Of a stretch of DNA of 64,000 nucleotides, positions 20,013 through 28,095 are shown in pieces. This stretch comes from Halocynthiibacter styelae (GTDB lineage Bacteria > Pseudomonadota > Alphaproteobacteria > Rhodobacterales > Rhodobacteraceae). The stretch lies in contig NZ_JADCKQ010000004.1 of the NCBI RefSeq assembly GCF_016123485.1, positions 1 through 64,000 on the forward strand. The letters run 5' to 3'. The translations under genes were made by a program, and so were the position numbers. The notes below the pieces were generated by a model that saw nothing but the letters and a program-made list of their open reading frames with translations, was not told the DNA's origin and did not search any database. Positions within the stretch are counted from its first letter, which is position 1; the number at the start of each line of letters is the position of its first letter.

Positions 20013-20612
20013 ATGCTAACTTTTTCTCTCCCATCATTCTTGAAAATGTGTCAACTAGACAGCCATGGCCGACACGCTGCACTAGATGCGAAACTAAATA
20101 AACCAAACTCCGGATATCCATTTCATCGCCCCCTGCGAGATGCAATAAACGCGCATATCGATGGTGCAGACCAAGCAGACATTGATGAAATTCTAAATGC
20201 ACCTTCTCAAGAGCACCAAAGGCGTTACAACCGAAATGCATTTGATGCTTTCGTCAAACGTTTTGGAAAAGACAAATCTATAGCAATCGTACGCGAAACG
20301 GAGATTTACCCAGTTCACGCACATGGAATCGAAATCACTGTTAGCCCTTGGTTCTCAACTGTTGAAAACGGGCACACATACTTGCACGTCGTTTGGGCGA
20401 CTAGCAAACCAGCATTGGAAAGAAGAAACGCAAACATTGGCTGTCTGATCTTGTCCGAGAGTTTTTCCTCTACGCGCTACGGGAATAGTACATTTTGCGT
20501 GATGGATCTTACAAAACCAATCCGTTTTTCAGATAAAACTGTTTCAGCAAAAACATCTGTGATCCTCGATGATGTTTGCAGGTCCATTTCAAGTTTAGCC
20601 AAACAGGTTTAA
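20013..20612 (+). CDS. Hypothetical protein, AT-richer than neighbours
   Basis: 199 residues, no family recognised. AAAGGA stands before the ATG at 20013. No signal peptide or membrane segment is visible. The N-terminal third is rich in His, Asn and Asp and reads like a helical region (LRDAINAHIDGADQADIDEIL). The C-terminal part alternates beta-type segments (HGIEITVSPWFSTVENGHTYLHVVWATSKP) and ends with a short helix. The base composition is clearly lower in GC than nadD or ettA, which suggests acquisition. It stands between the ettA terminator and a repeat-rich gap. Confidence 0.6.
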   Translation: MLTFSLPSFLKMCQLDSHGRHAALDAKLNKPNSGYPFHRPLRDAINAHIDGADQADIDEILNAPSQEHQRRYNRNAFDAFVKRFGKDKSIAIVRETEIYPVHAHGIEITVSPWFSTVENGHTYLHVVWATSKPALERRNANIGCLILSESFSSTRYGNSTFCVMDLTKPIRFSDKTVSAKTSVILDDVCRSISSLAKQV

Positions 20613-20629
20613 TTTCGAGAGACAGCGCC

Positions 20630-20716
20630 TGACCCTGGGTGGGTGCGAAGCGCCCTCCCGTGGGGAGGGGCGGGCGCTACCCGGCTTTGCCGGGTGGGCG
20701 GAGTGGCGAAAATCAC
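20630..20716. repeat. GC-rich intergenic hairpin block
   Basis: The stretch holds a strong hairpin ACCCGGC (20679-20685) TTT GCCGGGT (20689-20695) and, just before it, a second fold built on GCGCCCTCCC / GGGGAGGGGC. It is non-coding and looks like a composite intergenic repeat, but no second copy of this part occurs in the window. Confidence 0.5.
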
Positions 20717-20765
20717 CTTTAAACTCTTTAAACTTCCAGCGTTTCGAGGTTTAAAGAGTTTAAAG
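20717..20765. repeat. Perfect 17-bp inverted repeat (hairpin element)
   Basis: CTTTAAACTCTTTAAAC (20717-20733) and its exact reverse complement (20749-20765) are separated by 15 bp. The right arm ends 7 bp before the nadD start, so the structure could hide the nadD ribosome-binding region. A degenerate copy in the opposite orientation is at 16662-16716. Confidence 0.9.
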
Positions 20766-20772
20766 AAACCCA

Positions 20773-21408
20773 ATGAAAGCCCCCATGCGTCACCATCTGC
20801 CACATGCTGCCCCAAACGAGACCATTGGTCTGCTGGGCGGGTCGTTTGATCCGCCGCATGAAGGGCATCTGCATATTTCGGAAGAGGCACTGAAACGGTT
20901 TAATCTGGATCGGATCTGGTGGCTGGTGACACCGGGCAACCCTTTGAAATCACGCGGCCCTGCCCCGCTGGATCACCGTCTGGACGCCTGTGAAAAACTT
21001 TTACAGCATCCGCGGATTGAGGCCACAGATTTTGAACGCCACAGCGGCACGCGCTACACGGCGCAAACCCTGCAGGCCCTGTTCAAAACCTATCCCCGCA
21101 CCCGTTTCATCTGGCTCATGGGCGCCGATAATCTGGCGGATTTCCACCGCTGGGACAGCTGGAAATGGATCATGGAAAACGTCCCTGTCGGCGTGCTTGC
21201 CCGCCCGGGTCAGCGCACCGCTGCCCGGATCAGCCCTGCAGCGAAACGCTTTGAATTTGCACGGATTTCCGGGAAAGAAAGCCACCGACTGGCCCATGCA
21301 GACAGCCCCGCCTGGTGCTTTATCAATGTGCCGATGAGCAAAGCGTCCTCCACCGCGATCCGTGCGACAGGTGCCTGGAAAGGTGGAGCCGGCACGCAAA
21401 GCGGTTGA
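20773..21408 (+). CDS. nadD: Nicotinate-nucleotide adenylyltransferase
   Basis: 211 residues. The nucleotidyltransferase motif GSFDPPHEGH is at residues 23-32, LMGADNLADFHRWDSW follows near residue 117, and the C-terminal SSTAIR closes the active site. It adenylates nicotinate mononucleotide to deamido-NAD in NAD synthesis. A second ATG (residue 5) could also be the start. A large hairpin directly before the gene leaves little space for a normal ribosome-binding site. It is followed by dacB, 64 bp downstream. Confidence 0.93.
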   Translation: MKAPMRHHLPHAAPNETIGLLGGSFDPPHEGHLHISEEALKRFNLDRIWWLVTPGNPLKSRGPAPLDHRLDACEKLLQHPRIEATDFERHSGTRYTAQTLQALFKTYPRTRFIWLMGADNLADFHRWDSWKWIMENVPVGVLARPGQRTAARISPAAKRFEFARISGKESHRLAHADSPAWCFINVPMSKASSTAIRATGAWKGGAGTQSG

Positions 21409-21472
21409 GATCACGCGCGGCCTCTGGCACAAATCATTTCATGTGTTTGCAACGGTTTTACAGGGCTTTTTC

Positions 21473-22969
21473 ATGACCTCAGTTTTTACGCGCCGCGATG
21501 TGCTGGCTTCCCTTCTGGCAACCTCCGCTACCGCCGCCTGCGCCAATGCCCCCGACGTCAGCCCCTATCCCACCGCGCGCCCCGCCAACGCCCGCGCCCT
21601 GGCTGCGCCTGGCGCTGAACGGCTGGTTGCCGCTGCAGAACTGGGCAACAGCGCGAAGGTCGGTTTTGTGGTGTCCGACACGCGTACCGGTGAAATCCTT
21701 GAGGCGAAAAACCCCGTCCTGCCCCTGCCCCCGGCCTCTGTCACCAAGGCCCTGACCACGCTCTATGCCCTGTCGCATCTCGGCACAGGTTATCGTTTCA
21801 CAACAAAGCTTTACGCAGATGGCCCGATTTCCGGCGGGCGGCTGAATGGCAATCTCTGGCTGGTGGGTGGCGGCGATCCGACGCTCGACACCGATGACAT
21901 GGCCACGCTGGCCCGGTCCCTGCGCGCCGCCGGTGTGACAGAGGTCAGCGGAGAATTCCGCGTCCAGGCCACAGCCCTGCCCTATATCGCAGAGATCGAC
22001 CCGGATCAGCCGGAACATGTGGGCTATAACCCCGCCATTTCCGGGCTGAACCTGAACTTCAACCGTGTGCATTTTGAATGGAAGCGTGCGGGCAGCGGCT
22101 ACGATGTGACCATGGACGCCCGCAGCGAAAACTACCGCCCGGATGTCAGCACATCACGCATGGAAATCGTCAGTCGCGATCTGCCGGTCTACACCTACAG
22201 CGCCCGCAATGGCCGTGATCAATGGACAGTCTCGCGTCAGGCGCTTGGCGGCAGCGGCAGCCGTTGGCTGCCTGTGCGCCATCCCGAGGCTTATGCGGGC
22301 GAAGTCTTCCGTACCATGGCGCGTGCAAACGGCGTGTCACTGGGGCAACCCCGCATGGTCAGCGCCGCCCCCGCCGGGCGCGTGATTGCGCAACATCATA
22401 GCGAAGAACTTCCGCTGATCCTGCGGGACACGCTGAAGTATTCCAACAACCTGATGGCCGAGATATCAGGTCTCAGCGCAAGTGCAGCAACGGGCAATCG
22501 CCCCGACAGCCTTCGGGCCTCTGCACGGCAAATGGGATCCTGGCTTGAAAGCCGGATGGGCATGCGACGCGCCCGGTTTGATGACCATTCCGGTCTGGGC
22601 GAGAACTCACGCGTGTCTGCATCGGATATGGTCGGGGTTCTGAACGCCGCCGGCACCAGCGGCCCGTTGCGGCCTTTGATGAAGGAAATCCGCCTGAAGG
22701 AAGAAAACGGCGGCGGCGCGGGCAGTCATCTGATTGATATCCGGGCCAAAACCGGAACGCTGAACTTTGTATCATCGTTGGCCGGATACATTCGGACGCC
22801 AGGCGGTCGCGATCTGAGTTTTGCGACCTTCACAGCTGACCTGCCCCGCCGTGCCGCCATCGCCCGCAATGATCGTGAGGCCCCGACTGGCGCCCGCGGC
22901 TGGTCCCGCCGGTCCCGCGCGATGCAGTTGAAGCTGATTGAACGCTGGGCCGCAGTTTACGAAAGATAA
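21473..22969 (+). CDS. dacB: D-alanyl-D-alanine carboxypeptidase/endopeptidase (PBP4, DacB)
   Basis: 498 residues from the ATG at 21473; the open frame upstream overlaps nadD. The N-terminus has a twin-arginine pair and a hydrophobic stretch ending in a lipobox-like TAAC (Cys23), so it may be a Tat-exported lipoprotein. The penicillin-binding motifs are present: SVTK at 89-92, YSNN (SxN) near residue 323 and KTGT near residue 427. PBP4-type enzymes trim peptidoglycan peptides in the periplasm. Length fits class C low-mass PBPs. Confidence 0.92.
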   Translation: MTSVFTRRDVLASLLATSATAACANAPDVSPYPTARPANARALAAPGAERLVAAAELGNSAKVGFVVSDTRTGEILEAKNPVLPLPPASVTKALTTLYALSHLGTGYRFTTKLYADGPISGGRLNGNLWLVGGGDPTLDTDDMATLARSLRAAGVTEVSGEFRVQATALPYIAEIDPDQPEHVGYNPAISGLNLNFNRVHFEWKRAGSGYDVTMDARSENYRPDVSTSRMEIVSRDLPVYTYSARNGRDQWTVSRQALGGSGSRWLPVRHPEAYAGEVFRTMARANGVSLGQPRMVSAAPAGRVIAQHHSEELPLILRDTLKYSNNLMAEISGLSASAATGNRPDSLRASARQMGSWLESRMGMRRARFDDHSGLGENSRVSASDMVGVLNAAGTSGPLRPLMKEIRLKEENGGGAGSHLIDIRAKTGTLNFVSSLAGYIRTPGGRDLSFATFTADLPRRAAIARNDREAPTGARGWSRRSRAMQLKLIERWAAVYER

Positions 22970-22974
22970 CCCCA

Positions 22975-23009
22975 AAACGAAAACAGACCGGCCTGATCAG
23001 ACCGGTCTG
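22975..23009 (-). terminator. Terminator of the cytochrome c gene
   Basis: Stem CAGACCGG (22984-22991) and CCGGTCTG (23002-23009); on the minus strand a T-rich stretch (TTTTCGTTTT) follows. It lies between the convergent dacB and cytochrome genes. Confidence 0.65.
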
Positions 23010-23032
23010 CGTCCACACAATATTGCAGGATC

Positions 23033-23506
23033 TTATTCGCTTGCAGCGGCTTCTTCTGTCGCTTCTGCTTCAGGTTCCGCGGCTTCTGCCGGGGCCGGGC
23101 TGTGGCTTGCAAGGAAAGCCGCAAGATCCGGGCCGGAATCACCGAAACGCTGGGGGGCCATCGGCGAACGCAGGCTAGCATCGTCATTCAGCTCACGCAG
23201 GTAATTGGTCGGATGTTCGGCATAGGCCTGGATGTTTTCCTGATCCCAGACCAGGCCATTTTCAGCAGCCGCCTTGATACCTGCAGAATAACGGAACCCT
23301 TCCACAGAAGCTGCCGCGCGACCAATCACGCCAAACAGGTTCGGGCCGGTACGACCACCGCGCACGATCACATTGTCACCATCAGCGATTGCATGGCAGG
23401 ATTTGCAGCGGTTGAAAGCGCGTTCGCCAGCGGCGGCGTCACCTTCAGCAAAAGCAGTGAGGGGGGCGAGGGCAAGAGCTGCCGTCAGAAAAATAGTGCG
23501 GTTCAT
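23033..23506 (-). CDS. Periplasmic c-type cytochrome, class I
   Basis: 157 residues. Signal peptide of about 20 residues ending in AFA, then one heme-binding site CKSCH at residues 34-38. The fold is that of cytochrome c2/c-550: GPNLFGVIGR, FRYSAGIKAA, and SPMAPQRF with the likely methionine ligand. After the cytochrome domain comes an unusual Ala/Glu-rich acidic tail of about 25 residues. It is probably a soluble electron carrier. A good GAAGAGG precedes the ATG. No oxidase gene is adjacent, though ctaD is 5 kb away. Confidence 0.88.
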   Translation of the reverse strand: MNRTIFLTAALALAPLTAFAEGDAAAGERAFNRCKSCHAIADGDNVIVRGGRTGPNLFGVIGRAAASVEGFRYSAGIKAAAENGLVWDQENIQAYAEHPTNYLRELNDDASLRSPMAPQRFGDSGPDLAAFLASHSPAPAEAAEPEAEATEEAAASE

Positions 23507-23639
23507 GATTGCCTCTTCAGTAGTACATTACACGCGTTCTTCTACCAATATAGGCCAGCCTGCCCCGGGTTGTTACCGTGTTATTGTCGCAGGGGCTGTC
23601 TCAGTGAATTTCCGCCACAATAATAGATATTCGAGATGT

Positions 23640-23655
23640 TTTATGGTACCATAAA
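23640..23655. promoter_or_regulatory. 16-bp perfect palindrome, candidate operator
   Basis: TTTATGGTACCATAAA is perfectly self-complementary and lies 53 bp before the start of the outer-membrane-like gene at 23708. Its position in the promoter zone and perfect symmetry suggest a dimeric regulator site; the regulator is unknown. Confidence 0.4.
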
Positions 23656-23707
23656 TCAGGTTGTAACCAGTTCATTTGTTCCAGGCATTTTTACAGGACT
23701 CAGAACA

Positions 23708-24412
23708 ATGAAACAGCAGATCAAAATTTCAACTCTTGGCATCGCCCTTTTGGCGACCACCCCACTGCACGCATTTGAATTTTCCGGGGGCGAGGTGTTC
23801 GTCAGCCGGCTGACCGACGACTTCAGCGGCACAACAGAACAAACGGATATCATCGGTGGATCCGGCGAATTGCGCTTTGGTGCCTTTGGCCTTCAGGCCG
23901 ATGTCAGCAACCGGAACTTTGTTGCAGGTGACAACATTCCTTCCTGGGGGTTACACGGATTTTACACCTTTTCTGAGAACCTGAAAGCCGGGATCCACTA
24001 TGGTCAGGAAGACTGGAATGGCTTTCGTTATTCCAACACTGGAATTGAACTCGCCTATCAGCGAGGCGCCTGGGATCTCGAGGCCTACTTCTACGAAGAT
24101 CACGGGCTGGATGATGACTGGGATTCGACCGTTGGCGGGCTGAACGCAGAATTTGGCCTGAATGAACAGTTTTCCCTGCACGGTAATCTGGCCGTCAGCG
24201 GCGGGGATGATGATATCATTTACTATGGTATCGGCGGAACATGGCATCATCAGTCAGGTGCATTTGTCCGACTGGATGCCGGACGATTTGATGACCGGGA
24301 TCGTGGTGAGGATGCGAATGTCTTCGCCCTGCGCGTCGGGTTTGAGTTCGGCAATGGCGTCACTTTCAGCCATCGCAACCTCAACGAAAATCTGCCCGGT
24401 TACGGAAACTGA
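23708..24412 (+). CDS. Probable small outer-membrane beta-barrel protein
   Basis: 234 residues from the ATG at 23708. The start is chosen because it opens a clean signal peptide (MKQQIKISTLGIALLATTPLHA). The mature part alternates polar and aromatic residues in short strands (GGSGELRFGAFGLQADVSNR, LKAGIHYGQEDWNGFRY, YYGIGGTWHHQSGAFVRLDAG) with Gly/Asp-rich turns, as in porin-like barrels. It does not end in a C-terminal aromatic, so classical barrel assembly is not certain. No specific family is recognised. A 16-bp palindrome lies upstream. Confidence 0.65.
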   Translation: MKQQIKISTLGIALLATTPLHAFEFSGGEVFVSRLTDDFSGTTEQTDIIGGSGELRFGAFGLQADVSNRNFVAGDNIPSWGLHGFYTFSENLKAGIHYGQEDWNGFRYSNTGIELAYQRGAWDLEAYFYEDHGLDDDWDSTVGGLNAEFGLNEQFSLHGNLAVSGGDDDIIYYGIGGTWHHQSGAFVRLDAGRFDDRDRGEDANVFALRVGFEFGNGVTFSHRNLNENLPGYGN

Positions 24413-24430
24413 CCCACCAGGCGCAGGTGG

Positions 24431-25090
24431 TTAATCTGTCTGCGCCTCAAACACTTCGGTGAAGCACCGTTTCAGCGCCACATCAACATCATCCATCGTG
24501 ACCGGCAGGCCCAGATCCACAAGGCTGGTGACACCATGTTCGGTAATCCCGCAGGGCACGATACCGCTGAAATGATCCAGATCCGGTTCCACATTGATCG
24601 AAATCCCGTGAAAACTGACCCATTTGCGCAGGCGCACCCCGATGGCGGCGATCTTATCTTCCTGCGGAGCACCGGTGATCGTCAGCGGCCTGTCATCCCG
24701 CTGCACCCAGACACCCACGCGTCCGTCCCGCTGTTCGCCCTTTACGTTGAATTCAGCCAGGGTTGAGATCACCCAGGTTTCCAGCTGTTCAACAAATTTG
24801 CGCACATCCCGCCCGCGTTTCGTCAGATCCAGCATAACATAAGCCACACGCTGTCCCGGCCCGTGATAGGTGTACTGGCCGCCGCGCGGACTGTCATAGA
24901 CAGGAAAACGATCGGGATCGGTCAGGTCTTCGCGCCGGGCAGAAGTACCAGCGGTGTAAAGCGGCGGATGTTCCAGCAGCCAGATCGCCTCTCCGGCCTC
25001 CCCGGCTGCAATCTTTGCGACGCGGGTTTCCATCTCACGGCAGGCCACGTCATAATCAACCAGCCCCGAAGAAATCATCCATTCAACCAT
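24431..25090 (-). CDS. lipB: Octanoyl-(acyl-carrier-protein) transferase
   Basis: 219 residues. LipB moves the octanoyl group from ACP to lipoate-dependent enzymes, the first step of lipoate synthesis. The motif [21 protein letters not shown] is the substrate pocket, and the catalytic Lys ([10 protein letters not shown], near residue 150) and Cys (VPCGI, near 185) are visible. The size fits the family. It is convergent with the barrel gene; a small stem formed by AGGCGCAG / CTGCGCCT overlaps its 3' end. LipA is not in the window. Confidence 0.95.
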   Translation of the reverse strand: MVEWMISSGLVDYDVACREMETRVAKIAAGEAGEAIWLLEHPPLYTAGTSARREDLTDPDRFPVYDSPRGGQYTYHGPGQRVAYVMLDLTKRGRDVRKFVEQLETWVISTLAEFNVKGEQRDGRVGVWVQRDDRPLTITGAPQEDKIAAIGVRLRKWVSFHGISINVEPDLDHFSGIVPCGITEHGVTSLVDLGLPVTMDDVDVALKRCFTEVFEAQTD

Positions 25091-25285
25091 GTCGCGCCCT
25101 TTCCCGAGTCTCCCGTAGGTTTTAGCGCCCCCGTTTCAGAATGACCAGGACTGAAACCCACCCCGGAAGGTAACAAAGCACCGCCGCATTGACAAAGGCC
25201 AGAATTTTTCATCTTCCGGTGTTTTTTCCTCTTTCCTTCCGGCTTTCCCCTCGCTATGAAGCGACCACAGACTACCTGATCACGT

Positions 25286-25372
25286 GCGGTCGTGGCGGAA
25301 TTGGTAGACGCGCAGCGTTGAGGTCGCTGTGGGGTAACACCCGTGGAGGTTCGAGTCCTCTCGACCGCACCA
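25286..25372 (+). tRNA. tRNA-Leu (GAG)
   Basis: Acceptor stem GCGGTCG pairs with CGACCGC, then A and encoded CCA. The D loop is typical (GGTAGACGCG). The anticodon loop TTGAGGT gives GAG, and a long variable arm (TGGGGTAACACCCGT) marks a class II leucine tRNA. The 190 bp after it, up to 25563, hold no recognisable gene. Confidence 0.96.
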
Positions 25373-25563
25373 TTTTCTTAAAAAATGGCACAATCCTATT
25401 AACCAGATCAGGATAATTGCTTCTATTGCGTAGCACTACGTCCACATTGACACCCAACCGTATACCAAACCAGGCGGTGCGAGTGGGGTCTGAACAACAC
25501 CCACATGCAGGTCACTGGCAGCAGTAACAATAGTTACATTATTTGACGTCAGGCCAATGTTAC

Positions 25564-26223
25564 TTATTTGCTTCGTTGTGGGATTGAGATTAATTCTGTT
25601 TTGCAAGCTTCGAAAGAAAAGCAAGGCGAAGAACAGTGTTCGAGAGGCAATTGATCTCTGCTGGAAGAAGCATCACCTGTCTGCATGTTCAGATACTCGG
25701 ATATAGACACAGTTTCATTGTCTCCGGTTTTGCAATACACCGGAACCCAGGTGACCCCCTGGACGCGATAAACGGGGCTGGTTACATCCGAATTTGCTAT
25801 TCGTTGCGATACGATATCTGCTATACACTGCCCGTCATCGCAGGTTTCCCGCGTCATGTTGACAAAGGCAGACAATTGATACATGCCTTCCGCGTCTGGC
25901 ACGTATTCATCAGGTGCTTGATTGATAGAGAGGATCGGATAACTTCCCCGAGTAAGGTTTCTATCTGCGTAAATACTTCTCCAAAATAACAAATTTTCAC
26001 CGACATTCAGACCGGTGTTCCAGGTGAACTCCCGGGGTTTCTCACACAGAGATACTAAACGTGAAAACTCACTTGATATGTCAGGCCTATCCTGGAGCTC
26101 ATAATCACCGCAATTGATAATCTGCAACACAGGATAAGCAGACTGCTTGTAATAACGCACACCGAAAAATGTCCCGGCGATGCAAGCGGCAGAAACGGCG
26201 AGCACAACTATTTTCAGGCGCAT
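25564..26223 (-). CDS. Hypothetical membrane-anchored or secreted protein
   Basis: 219 residues. An N-terminal hydrophobic segment (IVVLAVSAACIAGTFFGV, residues 5-22) acts as signal anchor or signal peptide. The rest is a periplasmic domain with about ten cysteines (for example ETCDDGQCIADIV, HCSSPCFSFEACK), which suggests several disulfides. No family recognised. The gene is AT-richer than its surroundings. It lies 54 bp downstream of the Hint-domain gene on the same strand, so the two could be co-transcribed. Confidence 0.6.
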   Translation of the reverse strand: MRLKIVVLAVSAACIAGTFFGVRYYKQSAYPVLQIINCGDYELQDRPDISSEFSRLVSLCEKPREFTWNTGLNVGENLLFWRSIYADRNLTRGSYPILSINQAPDEYVPDAEGMYQLSAFVNMTRETCDDGQCIADIVSQRIANSDVTSPVYRVQGVTWVPVYCKTGDNETVSISEYLNMQTGDASSSRDQLPLEHCSSPCFSFEACKTELISIPQRSK

Positions 26224-26277
26224 GTTACTTTATCTCATAAAAAGTTGTCAGGTATTCGAATGATGAAGCTACACAAC

Positions 26278-27372
26278 CTACACGCGCTCTGTCATGCCCT
26301 GCACAGGTTGCCGGTTTTTCAGGTGGCGCTGAATGAGGCGTTTCTGCTTTGCGCCGTCGGGAGTGTATCGCGCAGCAACCGGCACATAATCGGGTGCAGT
26401 TAGCTCTGGAAAGATAGCCATGATTTCTTCACGGGCCTCCGGGGACAGAGCCGCGAGCGTCCCTTTGCCGGTATAAAGGCTTTCCGTTGCCGCGTCTTCA
26501 GCAAAGACGACCTCATGATTGGCCAGCAGAATGTGGAAATACTCTACCTCTGTTACATTGGTATCAATCGCGATCCCTGGAAGGGCCGTCAGTCTGATCG
26601 CAGGTATCAAAACATCGGCCTGCCCAAACATGCGCAATGCGATCCTGGAACTGACCAGCATTCTGTGCTGACGTGAAACCAGAAGATCACGTTCAGGAAG
26701 ACCATTCCCCAATGCGCCTGCGCAAATACGAACGGGCCAGAGCCTAGGATTTGCCGTCAGCGCGTGCAGATCAAACTGTTTTGAACCGATCCAGAGGATC
26801 TCCGAGTAGTGGCCGGTTTCGGTCTGGACTTTGACACCGGGGCGAAGTGTTTCCACCCTTTTCGCGCCGTCACGGGTCGCAATCCGGGCCCCACGTGTAA
26901 AACACGGCGCAATCAGATTGAAATCCGGGCCGCTGGCGCCGGTTGGGTTTTGCTCTCCGGTCACGGTCAGAACCGTCCCAGGCGGAGGAATATCGCCAAG
27001 CCATGCCGCGGCATCTGGTTCCTGCAGGCCGCTGTTGGGGGAGAAATTGAAACTCATCAGACGGTATGAATTTCCATCTGAACCAGACAAAACTAAGATA
27101 TAGCTTGGCGTCACCACCTGCCCGGCACCATAGCTTGAACCATTGAAATTTACGTTTGCCGCCAGTGTCTGATTGCTATGCGCTTCGTCGAAAATCGAAT
27201 TGGCATTATCGACCACAGTGACGCTTGCCGAAGTTCCACCACTCAGCCAGGTCAGCGTATCGCCACTGGAAAGTTCAGAAAGATGCGTGCCATCTTCAAT
27301 AGGAAGGTGGCCCGGATTATCGGGATTCAGAAAGTTATCTGCCGAGAAGATGGCAAACTGAAACTCTGCCAA
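26278..27372 (-). CDS. Hint-domain (Hedgehog/intein-type) protein
   Basis: 364 residues with a TTG start; no nearby ATG is in frame. The C-terminal half is a Hint-2-type domain: CFTRGARIATRDGAKRVETL (Cys at about residue 153) starts it, followed by VLVSRQHRMLVSSRIA and EVEYFHILLANHEVVFAEDAATESL. The N-terminal ~150 residues look like a beta-rich extracellular passenger. Such proteins are frequent in Rhodobacteraceae and may cleave themselves before the cysteine. No signal peptide is visible, so export may use a type I system. The biological role is not known. Confidence 0.82.
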   Translation of the reverse strand: MAEFQFAIFSADNFLNPDNPGHLPIEDGTHLSELSSGDTLTWLSGGTSASVTVVDNANSIFDEAHSNQTLAANVNFNGSSYGAGQVVTPSYILVLSGSDGNSYRLMSFNFSPNSGLQEPDAAAWLGDIPPPGTVLTVTGEQNPTGASGPDFNLIAPCFTRGARIATRDGAKRVETLRPGVKVQTETGHYSEILWIGSKQFDLHALTANPRLWPVRICAGALGNGLPERDLLVSRQHRMLVSSRIALRMFGQADVLIPAIRLTALPGIAIDTNVTEVEYFHILLANHEVVFAEDAATESLYTGKGTLAALSPEAREEIMAIFPELTAPDYVPVAARYTPDGAKQKRLIQRHLKNRQPVQGMTERV

Positions 27373-27532
27373 TGTATCAACTACCTGTACTACGGATCAA
27401 CATGTGCTCTTTGCGGCACGTTGTGCGTGATTACAGCATAAATGAATCTCTGTCTAATTGTGTTTTGATGCGGTGATCAGACAGGAAGATCAGCGAGGCC
27501 CCGGCCCTCTGCAGCATCGCCACCGGAAAGGG

Positions 27533-28078
27533 TTACGTCCCCTTCACCCGCCCCAGGATGAACTGCAACTCTTCAGACAGGCGGACACGTTCTTCAGGCG
27601 TCAGGAATGCGCCAAGCTCCACCTCGCGCGCGCCGTCCCCCCGCAGGGTCAGATAGTGCGGCACAGGGCCTTTGTTGCGGTGCAGTGTCACTGTGATCCA
27701 ATAGGGATTGGCCTGCCATTCCCGGATCGCGCCTTTTGGCTCTCGCCGGGTCAGATGTACTGTGTCTGCGGTCAGTTCCAGCACTTCGGTCAAAGTCCCA
27801 TCGCGGTAGCTGCGGTTAATGAAGAACCAGATCAGTGCAATGGCCCCCAGCAGAAAGGGCAGCATCACCCACAAAGGCCCCTGCCCCAGAAGCGCCAGAA
27901 GGGGCAGAAACAGCAGCGCTGATGTTGCCGCCATAAAGCGCACAAAATCTTTCTTCTTCAGTGAACGATAGGGCCAGGCCGTCAGAACAAGCGGCCGGCC
28001 TGCATCCACATGCGCATAAAAAGGGGCCCCGGTTTCCACCGGAGCCCCTGTATTCATGTCAGACCATTCATATGGCAT
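27533..28078 (-). CDS. DUF2244 integral membrane protein
   Basis: 181 residues. Two adjacent membrane segments at about residues 50-90 (ATSALLFLPLLALLGQGPLWVMLPFLLGAIALIWFFI) form a hairpin. The flanking soluble parts (YRDGTLTEVLELTADTVHLTRREP, WQANPYWITVTLH, FLTPEERVRLSEEL) match the DUF2244 family, conserved in alphaproteobacteria. It starts 17 bp after the ctaD stop on the same strand, so it probably shares the ctaD transcript; an oxidase-related role is an inference from this position only. Confidence 0.85.
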   Translation of the reverse strand: MPYEWSDMNTGAPVETGAPFYAHVDAGRPLVLTAWPYRSLKKKDFVRFMAATSALLFLPLLALLGQGPLWVMLPFLLGAIALIWFFINRSYRDGTLTEVLELTADTVHLTRREPKGAIREWQANPYWITVTLHRNKGPVPHYLTLRGDGAREVELGAFLTPEERVRLSEELQFILGRVKGT

Positions 28079-28095
28079 CTGTGGCGAACCTCAGA

